Shown here piece after piece: positions 46,801-59,835 of a stretch of DNA of 64,000 nt. The DNA is from Ashinkailepas kermadecensis (lineage: Eukaryota > Arthropoda > Thecostraca > Neolepadidae). Each line of letters opens with the position of its first letter. Position 1 is the stretch's first letter. The notes under the pieces were generated by a model. That model did not search any database. It saw only the letters and a list, made by a program, of their open reading frames with translations, and was not told where the DNA came from. A program made the position numbers and the translations under genes. Location: assembly GCA_034440615.1 (NCBI GenBank), contig JAOTOM010005151.1, positions 658,501 through 722,500 on the forward strand, in the 5' to 3' direction.

Positions 46801-47700
46801 TCGGTGCAGCTGTCTGTGACGATGTCGACGGCGGCCGCCAGTCTGCCGGCAGTCGGCATCAGGTGCTCGTCTCCCCTACGCTTCAGCCAGCCCAGCTTCT
46901 GCAGGTTGTACTCGTTGAGCTCGTTGATCTGCTGCGGCCGGTACACGTCGCCCTGGTCGAGGACGTACCAGCCGGGCGGAGCGACGACGTCGCCGCGCGA
47001 GCCGGCGCTCAGCCGCAGCCGCGTCGAGTTCAGGTCGAGCTGCAGCTGGTCTCCGAGGCGCACCTCGACCGTCTGCCGCTCGGTGGCGGCCGCGCCGGCG
47101 CCGCCCAGCTCGGTGACGGCCACCCGCAGCCGCAGGAAGGTGACGGCCGCGCCCAGCCGCACCGCCGAGAAGCGCCGGCCCGGCCGCAGCCGCAGCTCGC
47201 AGCACGTGTGCGCCGAGCCCAGCAGCGAGCCGTCGCAGTCGGCGACCGTCGCCATCGCCGCCTTGGAGACGCACAGCGCGCCGCACGGCGAGCACGTGTG
47301 GAACGAGGCGCACGCGCACGTGCAGGTGACGTCCAGCTGCGGCTCGGAGAACTCGTAGGCCGAGGTGACGGCGTGCCGGTGCTGGACTGACTCGAGAGTC
47401 AGCTGGATGCGGAGTCGCGGCAGGTCGGTCGGCGGGGGCGGCGCCGGCCGCCGGCGGGGCAAGGCGGCCGGCAGCAGGAGGCGACTCAGGCCGCTCTCCG
47501 CCGCGCTGTCCGGCAGCCGGGCGGCTCGCTCTCCACGCCCGCCGTCGCTCCGCGGCGGCGACCCTTCGGTACTGGGGGCGGCTCCTGCATCCGCCCCGGG
47601 GTCCTCAGAGGGCGCACCGCTCTCCACCAGAGGTGTCCGACTGTCCTCCGAGGCTCGGATTGTCTGAGGAAGAACTAGCTGACTGCTCGGAGGAGCCGGG
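46788..47700 (-). CDS. Gene D exon: Cys-rich ectodomain core
   Basis: Minus strand; start uncertain, donor TTCCAG/gtacgg at 46788. After a disordered Pro/Ser/Gly stretch the frame gives LPRLRIQLTLESVQHRHAVT, SAYEFSEPQLDVTCTCACAS, FHTCSPCGALCVSKAAMATV, ADCDGSLLGSAHTCCELRLR, then RFSAVRLGAAVTFLRLRVAV and PPGWYVLDQGDVYRPQQINE. The strand-rich fold with clustered cysteines (CTCACASFHTCSPCG) and an NST glycosylation site suits an extracellular domain. Composition and gene plan recall EFF-1/AFF-1 (FF) fusogens or other class-II-like fusogens. I could not align it, so the family is a hypothesis. Confidence 0.7.
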
Positions 47701-48015
47701 GGACGCGGCGTCTGGCGGTTCGTCCTCGAGCAGGTTCATCAGTCTCGTTTCGTTCGGATCGTCGGCGTCGGGTGGGGTCCGCTCGGTCGGCGGCGACGGC
47801 GGCTCGGGCAGGGTGGCGCTGATGCAGACCGTCTCCCCCACGCGCAGCGAGGTGAGCACGTGCGTGCTGACCACCATCTGCCCCGTGTCCAGCAGCTGCT
47901 GTCGCACGGCCGTCTCCTGCACCTGCGTGCGGCTGCAGAACACGCCGTCGCCGGCAGGCGCCGCCGCCGCCAGCGCCGCCGCCGTCGCCACCATCATCAC
48001 CGTCGGCTGCCACAT
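47605..48015 (-). CDS. Gene D first coding exon: signal peptide and N-terminal strand region
   Basis: Minus strand from ATG at 48015: MWQPTVMMVATAAALAAAAP is a typical signal peptide, followed by GDGVFCSRTQVQETAVRQQL, LDTGQMVVSTHVLTSLRVGE and TVCISATLPEPPSP. The frame then enters Ser/Asp/Pro-rich sequence and stops at 47605. The downstream Cys-rich region is in the +1 frame, which is also open back to about 47740. So there is either an intron (acceptor-like CCCCCGGCTCCTCCGAGCAG near 47690), a single-base indel, or a real frame break. The start is chosen because it gives the signal peptide directly upstream of a Cys-containing ordered stretch. Confidence 0.6.
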   Translation of the reverse strand: MWQPTVMMVATAAALAAAAPAGDGVFCSRTQVQETAVRQQLLDTGQMVVSTHVLTSLRVGETVCISATLPEPPSPPTERTPPDADDPNETRLMNLLEDEPPDAASPGSSEQSASSSSDNPSLGGQSDTSGGERCAL

Positions 48016-49020
48016 GACTGCTCTGACCAGCGTCCACTGCGGCCAGCGGCGGAGAGCCGCTTCCCAGAACTGAGCCCGGAGGCGACCGCTGGCCGACTGA
48101 TGCCCCCGGGCGTGGCTGACTCAGAGCGCGCTGAACGGCCGACCGCCAAGCATACCTGCACGGACCGCAGTCGCCTGCAATTAGACCGAGATTCATAAAA
48201 AATTAACGCGTCCGCGCGAGTTTCGTGTATCATGGCTGTTAGTGCAGCTGCCAACGATCATCAGCGCGCTTTGAAGCGACGCGCGCGCTCGTCGATCGCG
48301 ACGCCGTGGCGGCGGGGCACTGGTACTTGGCGCGCGCGGCCGCGTTTCCCATAAGCCACAGGTATTCCACGTCACATTTTTCGCCGCCCGAGCGCGGATT
48401 GGACGCAAAGTCTCGAGTCGCTGACGCAGAGCATTTGTCCACGCGTGTCGTACACCTTTTGAAGTGGACGGTCCCGGCTCGGCGCCGGTGCGCCCATTCT
48501 TGCGGGGCGCCGGCGTGGCAAGTTCTGGCGCGGTCGCGACGGAGAACAATGCCTCGCCGGCGCACCGTCATGGGAACTTCGGCCGATTCATCTCGCGCCA
48601 TGACCGACGACCGGGCGCGACGCCAAAAGGTGTCGGCCGTCGACGCGGCCGTCGATCGGCCCGTCGGCGGCGATTTACCGGAAGGGTGTGCGTGTGTCGC
48701 GTGCGCTCGGCCGGGCGCGGCGGCTGCGCACCGTTTAGCCCAGATCTGTCGCCATCTGTGGCCGCCTCGGCCCGGCCCACTGGTAATTGGTCGTGATTTG
48801 TGGTGCTCTCCCTGACGGAGGAGAGCCGTGTTTGCACAGCGCGTGATCGAGCCAGCGTGGGGTCGGTCTATCAGCCGAGGACTGCTGCCGAGTGCAGAGC
48901 ACGTGCGCCGGCTGCTGTCCCAGCACTTCTGCACGGTCTCGGATTGGGCTGCTGTCGTGATACAGGCGATGTCAGAGAACGACGAGGGCTTATCGGTGGT
49001 TTTTCCACGTGTTTAGTTCA
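48016..49020. promoter_or_regulatory. CpG-rich region upstream of gene D, probable promoter
   Basis: GC- and CpG-dense from 48016 to about 48900 with only a short AT patch (TTAATTTTTTATGAATCTC on minus, near 48200) that could hold a TATA-like element. Long open frames on both strands are expected from the composition and show no domain. A donor-like GTGCAG/gtatgc on minus near 48155 may end a 5' untranslated exon. Confidence 0.35.
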
Positions 49021-50680
49021 ACCGTGATACTTCGATAGCATTCACCAGAACTATAGTTCATGGGTATATTCTGAAGGGAATGTCTCATGTAAGGACGATG
49101 AGGCTCATATTCATATTTTCATTCCAGGCTTCCGAAGTTTTGAAATTACTTCTCAGCGCTTCCTGTTAATTTGGCTTAGGACGGTTATTTTTCAGTTTTA
49201 GCAGCTGTAAATCTAATTTCGCGCATTTGTCTCTCTTCTGTCAAAACGTGAAGAAGCATGTACACCTACCAAGTGTGGTCATGTTAATAGTGTCATAACT
49301 AGCCCAGACTACTCTTTACCTTCACCGCGCATGTGCTTTGTACCGGCTTTCATGGCGGTCATTCCCTGTTACTTACTACTACTCCCTGATCATTGCCAGA
49401 TTTTTTTTTCAGTGACATTAGCTCAGGATCATATTATTGTGTTGTTCATATTATTGTACAGGCCTGGTGATTCCATGAATTGTGCATCTATAGGCCTATG
49501 ATGATATGTAGAAATCCTCGTTGGACCGTACTTTGGCTGCATCTACAATGATTCCTGAAAACAATCAACAATGTTCTGATCTGATTCTCTTGTATCTGAT
49601 TTTCCTTACGGAAATCAAGCAAAGCTCGCCAGGACGCTGGAAAACCAAATAGATATCCTCAAGGTCCCCCGCGCCACAAAAGTGCCTTGCCGAATGTTCA
49701 AGTAAATTAACCTTTATGAACCCTCGCGGTTTGGAAGATTTTACCCTCCTTGCAATACGCTTTAATTTGACGTTTATCCCTCACTAACTTTCGTCCTGGG
49801 CAAGACAAGGAGATGCGGCCAACGGCATGATGTAGCCGCACCCTTGAACTCTTCCGAATCACCTGAAATATTTTCATGCATGCCTTTTGGTTGCCCTACC
49901 AGGTCAGGTCAAGCATGTTAACATCGAGGTGCAGTGACTCACCGTCTTTGTTATTATTATCTGACCCTGGTCGGAAAGCGAATGCGACTTTGTGCTTTAA
50001 TATTGATGGCATCCAAACTGAGGACCAATACAGGTGACACATACAAAGATCAAGGCCATCGATTCCGTCAAAGTTAAATACATTGAAGCATGTGATCAGC
50101 TGCAAAAGATAACAACTTTCGAAGCAGATGACGCCCAGGGGATGAAAATCAGTGTTACCAAATTAAGCCAATCGTTTCATATCCTCCTTAAGAACCATGG
50201 ACAAATTATCGCATTTTTCTTTGGAAATTGTGCTACCCTTAAAGTATCACCCAAAGGTTCAAATCGAACTTTGGATCTAATCACATCATAAATAAAATCA
50301 GCGTACGATATTACCCTAGCTTGACCTATTTTTACTTCTTAATTATCCATCTTTCAGCCTCCGGAGCGCCTAGGTGCTGGGACACACGTACCTTCGGAAT
50401 TGTTCGGTTATATCTCAATGATTTGACCCGATATTGACGTGAAACTTGGAACCCTCTTAGCTGACATGTCACTGCATACATATATGCATACATTCTGGAC
50501 TTTGGAAAATTTTGATTCGTCGCAAAGTTAGGTACAAAACTTTTGTTTTTCTAGTACACCCCTTCAACCTTCTAAAGGTCCAGAGCAACATGACCTGCTA
50601 TCATATTTTGTATTTTGTTACTACATTATTGCGCCCATCCTTTACTTTCGACTGTATGGGTTCTCTATGAAAATGTTTCA
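49021..50680. other. AT-rich intergenic stretch
   Basis: No exon, tRNA or recognised repeat. The 85-codon frame at 50034-50291 has no splice or domain support. Confidence 0.45.
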
Positions 50681-50687
50681 GTGTGCA

Positions 50688-50950
50688 TATAAAACCGTCT
50701 TCATACGAAGTCACTATCTAACACCGACCCATACTAGGTCCGGTTTGTACCATAGGATATTGGACCGCAATTTGGTGCCCAGCAATTGTGGTTAAACAAT
50801 TGTGGACTCACACTTACACTCAATGCGCATATAAAAACCGTCTTCAGACGAGGTTACGCAATCCAACATCGATCCACGCCAGATCCGGCAGCATAAGAGA
50901 ACGGACCACAATTGTTTGACCAACAATTATGGTCAAACAATTGTGGACTC
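50688..50950. repeat. Tandem duplication with palindromic end
   Basis: GCATATAAAACCGTCTTCATACGA (core ATATAAAACCGTCTTCA) to ACAATTGTGGACTCAC is repeated once about 135 bp on. The second copy ends in a perfect 17-bp inverted repeat (CCACAATTGTTTGACCA / TGGTCAAACAATTGTGG, 7-nt loop) at about 50902-50944, immediately before the CT tract. Confidence 0.7.
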
Positions 50951-50962
50951 ACACTCACACTC

Positions 50963-52112
<1,150 letters not shown>

Positions 52113-52852
52113 GCACACAAACATACACATGCCCATGCGCTTTAACGTAGTGTTCCCCTTGACCTGAACATGCACTTGCTCTTACCGCTTGCAAAGCACA
52201 CTAGTTTTACAATTACATGCGGATCAGACGACCTCCATGGTCAGGCACGCCTCTAAATCACCATCACTCACCAACCCACTCGCTGTATGACAGAACAGAT
52301 ACTACAGTACACCGTACTACAGTGCACCGCACAACAGAGCAGATACTACAGTACACCGTACGGCAGAGCAGATTTTTGGAGAGATCAGTAAATGCTTCAA
52401 ACATAGATGGTCACGTAATAAGCATTCGCTCAAGTGGTATCGCACAGATACTGCAGTACAGTAATATCCGTATCCGGTATCCGTCAAAATCAAACTGATG
52501 ATGGAAGAACGCACCGGAAACGATTGCGAAGTAGAACATCACTGAGTAAAACAGGATGAACGAAGTATAACAACAAGCAATGAAGCACCGCCGGCGCGAC
52601 TCAATGGCCGGAAATTTCGGCAATCCCAACGTCCCGCTTTACAGCAGGTAATGATATGCTGTCTAGCCAAGTATGACTGCGCTTGCAGCGGTGCATGAAG
52701 CGGCCGGGTTCAGCACCGCACTTGTCTCCAACAGGCCAATACAGCTCCCTCATAGCTCAAATTGCCCGCGGAAGTTGAACGTGCAGGCTTGTGAATGGAG
52801 CGTGGAGCGGCAATTTCCCTCCGTCGACGATGACGTGTGTGTAATATAGCAG

Positions 52853-53040
52853 TGACAGACGGTGATGAGGAGTTGGTCGGACCGTGTCGCCACTGCAGCA
52901 GTCGGTGCACCGCGGCGCAGCTGGGCTGGCAGGGACGCGAGCTGTTGGCTGTGCTGAGGCCGGCTGCTCACCGGATGGTGGTGGGAGTGGGGTTGCAACT
53001 CGGCTCCCTCCCCTGCCCTCACATCGAGACCCTCACTGTC
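52853..53040 (+). CDS. Candidate orphan exon
   Basis: After a weak acceptor GTGTAATATAGCAG, the frame reads VTDGDEELVGPCRHCSSRCT, AAQLGWQGRELLAVLRPAAH, RMVVGVGLQLGSLPCPHIET, LTVHK. GC-rich within AT-rich flanks, and non-repetitive with a CxxC pair, hence coding-like. The donor is poor (CACAA/gttacg) and no partner exon was found. Confidence 0.3.
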
Positions 53041-53224
53041 CACAAGTTACGTTTTTTTTCATGTTTGTGCTATGGTTGATAACCCGACACCAGCTTAGGG
53101 ATTTGGTCGCCTGCCACAGATTGGGTCTGTTCCATTTGCCGCTCGCTATCTTTTGGACCAATTAGCTATCCAATCCAATCCAATTGAAATTCGTAGTTTG
53201 AAATTAGGCCGGCAGCCCTTTGAG

Positions 53225-53270
53225 TGCAAGCCGGGTCAGGCCGGGTCAGGCCGGGTCAGGCCGGGTCAAC
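53225..53270. repeat. 10-bp tandem repeat (GTCAGGCCGG)4
   Basis: Four perfect units of GTCAGGCCGG. No other function seen. Confidence 0.9.
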
Positions 53271-53672
53271 TTCAAGGGTCATGCTAAAGGTGATGGACCA
53301 GATCAGTAGAACATACTTCGGCATTTTTCTGAGCAATTGCGTCAGCCCATTAAACGAGCATAGCATGAACTTCCAAACCTTTTGACGCGTGCCAGATTAT
53401 TGGGTGGCTGTATTTAGGCTGGAGAAACACCTAAGTTTATATAACCTGGGCCTTATTTAGTTGTGGTCAACTAGGATCAACTTTCATTTATGGCTGATAA
53501 AGCTGAAAGATACATCTTCTTAGTCAGAAAGACAGGAAGATTCTGAGACGTGTTTGCATAACATCGCAAACATAGGACGTTCAGAAACGCAACGTATCAC
53601 TTCACCAACAAAATGATATCCCTCATAGTCAAGTCTCGATCCATGATTGGATGATATGTACATCCAGGTATT

Positions 53673-53739
53673 CTCTCCACGTTAGTATTCCCTCCTTCCT
53701 GATGAATGCTTCAGGAAGAAGAGAATACTAACGTGAGAG
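53673..53739. other. Imperfect 30-bp-stem hairpin
   Basis: Arms 53673-53702 and 53710-53739 pair over about 28 bp with one bulge and a few mismatches, loop TGAATGC. Size and imperfection are within the range of a pre-miRNA, but foldback elements look the same. Confidence 0.55.
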
Positions 53740-55060
53740 GAAATATTATCTGCGCAATAGTGAATAACTTCAGTATTTTCAGTGCAATCATTCTGATCAG
53801 AAATGGGTTCCTCAACTGTCCGCATATCGATAAATTCTGGTACTTCATCTAAGGACCTGGCTTTGAATGCAAACAAGATTTCTTTGGGGCGGGAGGTGGA
53901 TGGGGGAGTCAGCAAGAAAAACTGCGTGCTATGTATCTTTTTTAAAAAAAACCTCTGCTTTCGACCAGCCATGCAATATATATTATTTTGGAAGGTTAGT
54001 GCTCTATCGTCTAGCAAATGGATGCCAAAATTATAACATACCCGGTAAAACATCAAAGTTCTCCACTTCCGTCGGGCTAGATTGTGCATCTTCCCCACCG
54101 GATGCCATAACTGTATTAAAATGAACCTCATTGAAAGTTGCATGTTGAACAACGCTCAAGAAGGCGGCCTGGCCTGAACACACGGAAGTTTATAATGCCT
54201 GGCGATCTTTGGTCGTAATATATGGCCTGCTTTTAAATAGCTGATCTATACGCCAGCCAGCATCAGATATTGACATTGAACATAGCGAAAAAGGCCTTGA
54301 CCAATGGTCAAGGCATTTTTTCGCATGGTCAATGACCATGCGACCATGCGACCATCGCATCGCAAGGCATGGTCAATGACCATGCCTTGTGATCTGAACT
54401 TGTACACTGAACCAGATACCCGTGTTAAAACATTACGTGTTATGTTCTAGGACCTTGCATTTATAAAGGAGATTCGCTAATTACTTTGCTGTCTGTGTGA
54501 TGCTTCTCGTAAGATGCAAGTCAGACTGTAAAAACGGACCTTTCGTTTGTGCATTGTCAAAGTGCACGCATGTTAGCCGCTGATAAGATGTTGAGTGCAC
54601 AAGTCAATACAATATAGAACAACTTTGCTAACTATGTTTGGTACACCCATGAAACAAAGCTGTGTTGTGTAGCCCAGCTTCGCCGAATCCTGAGACCTGA
54701 CACCCTCTCTGTCGAATATTCTCTCGGTCGAGTTTTACAGCGCTTTTAAGGCTAGTTTTATTAGGTACTGCCTTTTCCATCCCATTATTTTACGATTGCA
54801 AACATGAGTTTTAACGTAGCTCGAGCGTATTTATAAACGTGCGCAGCGAGTGCACGCAAGCACATGGAAGCCAATGAGTATAATTATGTTTACCCCCACC
54901 GAGGCGATGGTATCATTCACCCAATGAGCAGAGCCATCCGTGTACCAGTACCACCCCGCAAGGCGATCCCAGGTCTGCCTCACCTTGCTCAGGGGCGGCG
55001 ATGTGGGGCTGATGGTTCCGATGGTTCCGATGCCCCGGGTGGTCCTCGGCATCTGATGAA
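53740..55060. other. Spacer with palindrome cluster
   Basis: Between 54295 and 54389 lie three inverted repeats: CCTTGACCAATGGTCAAGG, GCATGGTCAATGACCATGC and a 27-bp palindrome CAAGGCATGGTCA/at/TGACCATGCCTTG (54363-54389). The rest holds no supported gene. On minus, coding-like sequence (RQTWDRLAGWYWYTDG) occurs near 54975-54920 and might be a further exon of the gene at 55068. Confidence 0.5.
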
Positions 55061-55067
55061 CACTCAC

Positions 55068-55333
55068 CCGTGGGGATTGAGAGCACTCGTGGCCCGTCCG
55101 GCTGTCGAGAGACTGAGTCGGTGGCGACTGAGAGGACCCGAGGTCTGTCTCAGAGTCCCGAGACTGAGTTGGCGGCGACTGAGAGGACCTAAGGTCTGTC
55201 CCAGAGTCCCGAGACTGAGCCAGGGGGTCGAGAGCGTCGGCCAGAGTCCGCCTAGCGGACAGCTCTCGCTCGAGTGTCCGGAGGGCGTCTGCGGCAGAAC
55301 CGAGCCCGCTCGACACGAGCCACTGTCCACTCC
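55068..55333 (-). CDS. Orphan exon with Ser/Gln/Pro repeats (gene E)
   Basis: Minus strand, acceptor TTGATCTGCCGAG (weak), donor CCACGG/gtgagt (strong), phase 1 to 0. The product reads SGQWLVSSGLGSAADALRTL, ERELSARRTLADALDPLAQS, then three 16-17-residue repeats DSGTDLRSSQSPPTQSR, DSETDLGSSQSPPTQSL, DSRTGHECSQSPR. The helical ERELSARRTLADAL segment is coding-like. No family recognised; other exons not found. Confidence 0.45.
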
Positions 55334-55599
55334 CTCGGCAGATCAATTGCGTCAAAGGAGAGCAATTATTATTATGCGTGTATAAGTGGCCTGCTAGGCA
55401 CACCGCCTGCAAATTGGTGGCAATGTCTTTTCTCACTCGAGTGTTTCGGCGTGGCGCGAAGACGTGCGGCGCCCTCCGGCGAGAAGGGGGAGGAAGAATA
55501 ACACGATAATGGGAGAGCATTTAGCCGGCGACGGGACAATGCCAACAGCGTCTCGACACCGCCCGTTTTTATTTGATGACGCGTGTAAATATGCGGCTG

Positions 55600-55980
55600 A
55601 TCTGCATGCATGAGGGGTGCCACTGTCCCTGCCCGCCGCCCCTCTCCGCCCTCTCGCCCTGTGGCGCCCCGTGACGGCGCGGGTAGGCGTGTCACGTGAC
55701 GGTGGCCGGCCGGCCGTGACGAGGCCACGCCTCGGCCACGTGACGGTGGCCGGCCGGCCGTGACGAGGCCACGCCTCGGCCACGCGCCGCCGCCGCACAC
55801 CGCCCATCGTCACAGGCCAGGGCAACTGGAGGGGAGAGGGAGGCAGGCAGCTGGGGGAAGGCACACCGGAGAGCGAACCAAACGAAGGTGAACCCGGAGC
55901 GGTAGTGCAGCTTTGTCTCGCAGGGGTGGAAGGAGGATGTACGCTGGACGACACCTCATGAATTTCTTTCACCCGCTACG
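55600..55980. repeat. CpG-rich block with a 48-bp duplication
   Basis: GTGACGGTGGCCGGCCGGCC followed by GTGACGAGGCCACGCCTCGG is present twice (about 55697 and 55743). High CpG suggests an unmethylated regulatory region, perhaps the promoter of gene E on the minus strand. Confidence 0.5.
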
Positions 55981-56099
55981 AGGAGGCAAAGATGGAGGAC
56001 ACCCAATTCAAATATATACTTTTGAGCGATGATGTCTTCTACATGTGCACGCCTTTATAATCGCATGGCTTAACATCAGTACTGGCGCGCGCGAACCTT

Positions 56100-56765
56100 A
56101 GACCTGCAGGATGTGGCAGTCGCGAGCAGACCTTAGACTTGAGAGATGTGGGAGTCACGAGCGGACCTTAGACCTGAGGGATGTGGGAGTCGCGAGCGGA
56201 CCTTAGATATGAGGGATGTGCAGTCACGAGCGGACCTAAGACCTAATGGATGTGGGAGTCGCGAGCGAACTTTAGACCGCGAGCTAACCTTAGACCTGAG
56301 GGATGTGAGTCGCGAGCGGACCTTAAACCTGATGGATGTGGGGGTCGATATTAGACCTGAGGGATGTGGGAGTCTCAAGTGGACTTTAGACCTGAGAGAT
56401 GTGGCAGTCGTGAGTGGACCTTAGACCTGAGGGATGTGGGAGTCGCGGGTGGGCGAATGATCTGACCAGACCTCAGACTTCAGGGATGTGGGAGTCGCGA
56501 GCGGACCTTACACATGGGGATGTTGGAGTCGACCTTAGACCTGAGGGATGTGGGAGTCGCGAGCGGCCTTATACCTGAGAGATGTGGGAGTCAACCTTAG
56601 ACCTGAGGGATGTGGGAGTTAACCTTAGACCTGAGGGGTGTGCGAGTTCCGAGGGGACCTTAGACCTGAGGGATGTGGGAGCCCCCCCCCCCCCCTGGCG
56701 GATTTCAGACCTGAAGGATGTGGGAGCCCCCTAGCGGACTTTAGACCTGAGGGGTGTGGGAATTG
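56100..56765. repeat. 35-bp minisatellite, degenerate
   Basis: About 18 copies of GACCTTAGACCTGAGGGATG plus TGGGAGTCGCGAGCG with frequent internal deletions and one poly-C insertion (56682-56696). Minus-strand frames are open by chance. Confidence 0.9.
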
Positions 56766-57309
56766 CGAACGCATGCAACAATGCGTTCGCGAAACTAATT
56801 TTCCATGAATATTCACGGGCAGGACACCATGTGGTAGTGGTATATGCCTAGTGCACGCTGTACAATCCTGATATTTTTGCCGGTTGACGTGCAGAATTAA
56901 GAAATGCATACTTCTATCGCTACGCGTATTGTGCAATTCATCACAAGTAATCATTCCAAATGAGCCCCAGGCCACCACCATGCAGTTCAATTACAGCTTC
57001 CGATTCGCGTCAGTCGATGCAGTTCGTGCATAGCTGCGACCTGCACATTTGTCAGGATTCATACTGATGAACAGCGATCGATAGTCACGGCGGCTATGCT
57101 AGATTGGAAGGATTGGCGACCACAGGAAGGATTTGGATTCGGTGGTGGGTAGCCGGGATTGTGGGGTCCACGTATAAACCTGCGCTGGCGATGTGGTCCA
57201 GACGTACGCTGCGTTCACGGTTCAGTGGAGCACTGCTTAGCTGGCCTCTCCCTCCCTTTCCACCCGTCCTCCCTCCCGTCCTCCCTCCCCTCCCCTCCCC
57301 TCCTCTCCC

Positions 57310-57588
<279 letters not shown>

Positions 57589-59210
57589 CATTATGCAGCT
57601 GCATTGTGTTCTGCTTTGCTTTCTTCACGATGTCTCCATTCCACTCAGCATCACGTACTCACCTCACTACACCTGTTGAGTGGCTGCGTCATTTACCCAG
57701 TTCTTGATGCATTATTCAGCTTTCTGATATCCCCCCGGTTCCACTCACAGATCACCAAAGCGACCGATTCCGCTCACAAGCCATCAAAGCGACCGGTTCC
57801 GCCCACGTTTTTCCGCTGGAGCGCGGGGGGCCGCCCGCAGCGCGGGAGCCACTCCAGCCTGGGTAGCAGCCGCTGCCTGACGGGCACAGCTGCCACCCAA
57901 TCAGTCGAGTCCACTGGCCGAGTCTGCGGCGAAAACAATCGCCAAGGTCGGCCAGGGGTCAGCTGCCAAGTCTCCGCACGTCCAACTGCGTCATCTCGGC
58001 TAATGTCATGCTTCAAAGGGCGCCGCGGGCCATCGTGAGGTAAAGGCCGTTGGAGGGTAGGGTGAACGATCTGATTCCCTCCCCCGCCGTCTTCGATGTG
58101 AGTGTAATTACACAGGTTAGCGTTTCGACAGCTGACGGAGCGTTCAGGCCCGAGCAAGTCATGGGAAGCGTCGCCGGCTCGGCAGGTCACTGAGGGCTGG
58201 CTGCCCGGTAATGTGTCTTCAGGCCAGTTGCCAGCCGAGGAGAATGGAGCACAGCGTGATCTGACGGTGTCTGTTTAGCTGACCGTCCGCTACTTGTCCG
58301 TGACGAGTCACACTCGCTGGTGTTTGGACTTGGCTCTGGGTCACACGTGCGGAGGTCGACCGCTCTGTTTATGTGGCGATATACAAGTCGGCGAAGCCAT
58401 TTGAATACCTGGCGCACTGTAGTTGGAGTAAGGCGAATGTCGTAGCCGTCAAACATGGGGCTCTCGTTTCCAGCTGTAGGTGACGCCAAGGTGAGTGGAA
58501 GGGACAGTCCCAGTGGACAAGAGGAGGAGAAAAGCACCATGACCGTCAATCTAAGTTTGTTGAGGAAATTGTGTGTTAGAATATTAACAATTGGACTTTT
58601 GAAGAAAAAATGCTTCGAAATACCTGCAACAAATAAAACGTCATTTTACGCTTTATTTTAAAAACAAATGTATCATAGTTTGCTTCGTCCCAATCCATGC
58701 ATGATCTCTCCTGAGACGCATCTCCGAATATCACACATCTGCCGTCACACCCATGATGTAGGATGGGCAAAAACTCGCCATCATTTCTTCCACCCACAAT
58801 CATTTCACAGTGGCGAGTGGTCACGCCATTCCTTCCGCTACACACCTGGTGTAACCACGACGACGGCGCCGCATCTCCCACCGAGAGAAAGTATAGGTCA
58901 AGGTCACCATGTGACCACGTCACCGCCGACATCAACAACTGGCCCCGGTGAGCGCGCGATGGGCCGATCCACGCCTCCTTTGGATGGGCTGTGTTGTCGC
59001 CGACCAGGTGCCCCGGCTATTGAAGTCCACCCCCTCCTCAGCTATGGTCGTTAGGAGTTGTTGACGACGCTACAGCTTCCACAGCGTCATTCCGGTCCAC
59101 GGCCCACTTCCTCGCCTCCCACAGCTAACGTCTCTCTTCCCTCACACAGCCAGCATCCGGCGCACCGCCCACAACTGACATCTGGTGACTTAACAGAGGA
59201 AACAGAGGCT
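57589..59210. other. Stretch without supported gene
   Basis: Mixed composition; several open frames of 60-140 codons on both strands but none with clear splice sites or domains. A frame at 57770-58038 (plus) is GC-rich and Ser/Arg-rich and could be an exon, but this is unsupported. Confidence 0.35.
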
Positions 59211-59214
59211 GCCC

Positions 59215-59835
59215 GGCCGCGAGATAGGAGGGCGAGACACAGCTGGCCGGCCGCGGGACAGGAGGGCGAGACACAGCTGGCCGGCCGCGGGATAGGAGGG
59301 CGAGACACAGCTGGCCGGCCGCGGGACAGGAGGGCGAGACACAGCTGGCCGGCCGCGGGACAGGAGGGCGAGACACAGCTGGCCGGCCGCGGGACAGGAG
59401 GGCGAGACACAGCTGGCCGGCCGCGGGATAGGAGGGCGAGACACAGCTGGCCGGCCGCGGGATAGGAGGGCGAGACACAGCTGGCCGGCCGTGGGATAGG
59501 AGGGCGAGACACAGCTGTCCGGCCGCGGGACAGGAGGGCGAGACACAGCTGGCCGGCCGCGGGACAGGAGGGCGAGACACAGCTGTCCGGCCACGGGACA
59601 GGAGGGCGAGACACAGCTGTCTGGCCGCGGGACAGGAGGGCGAGACACAGCTGTCCGGCCGCGGGACAGGAGGGCGAGACACAGCTGTCCGGCCGCGGGA
59701 CAGGAGGGCGAGACGCAGCTGTCCGGCCGCGGGACAGGAGGGCGAGACACAGCTGTCCGGCCACGGGACAGGAGGGCGAGACACAGCTGGCCGACCGCGG
59801 GATATGAGGGCGGGACCCCAGCTGTTCGGCCGCGG
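59215..59835. repeat. 34-bp GC-rich minisatellite, about 18 copies
   Basis: Unit GCGGGACAGGAGGGCGAGAC plus ACAGCTGGCCGGCC. Left copies carry CTGGCCGG, right copies CTGTCCGG, a simple two-block evolutionary history. All frames stay open because 34 is not divisible by 3; the predicted peptides are not genes. Contains CAGCTG E-boxes once per unit. Confidence 0.95.
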
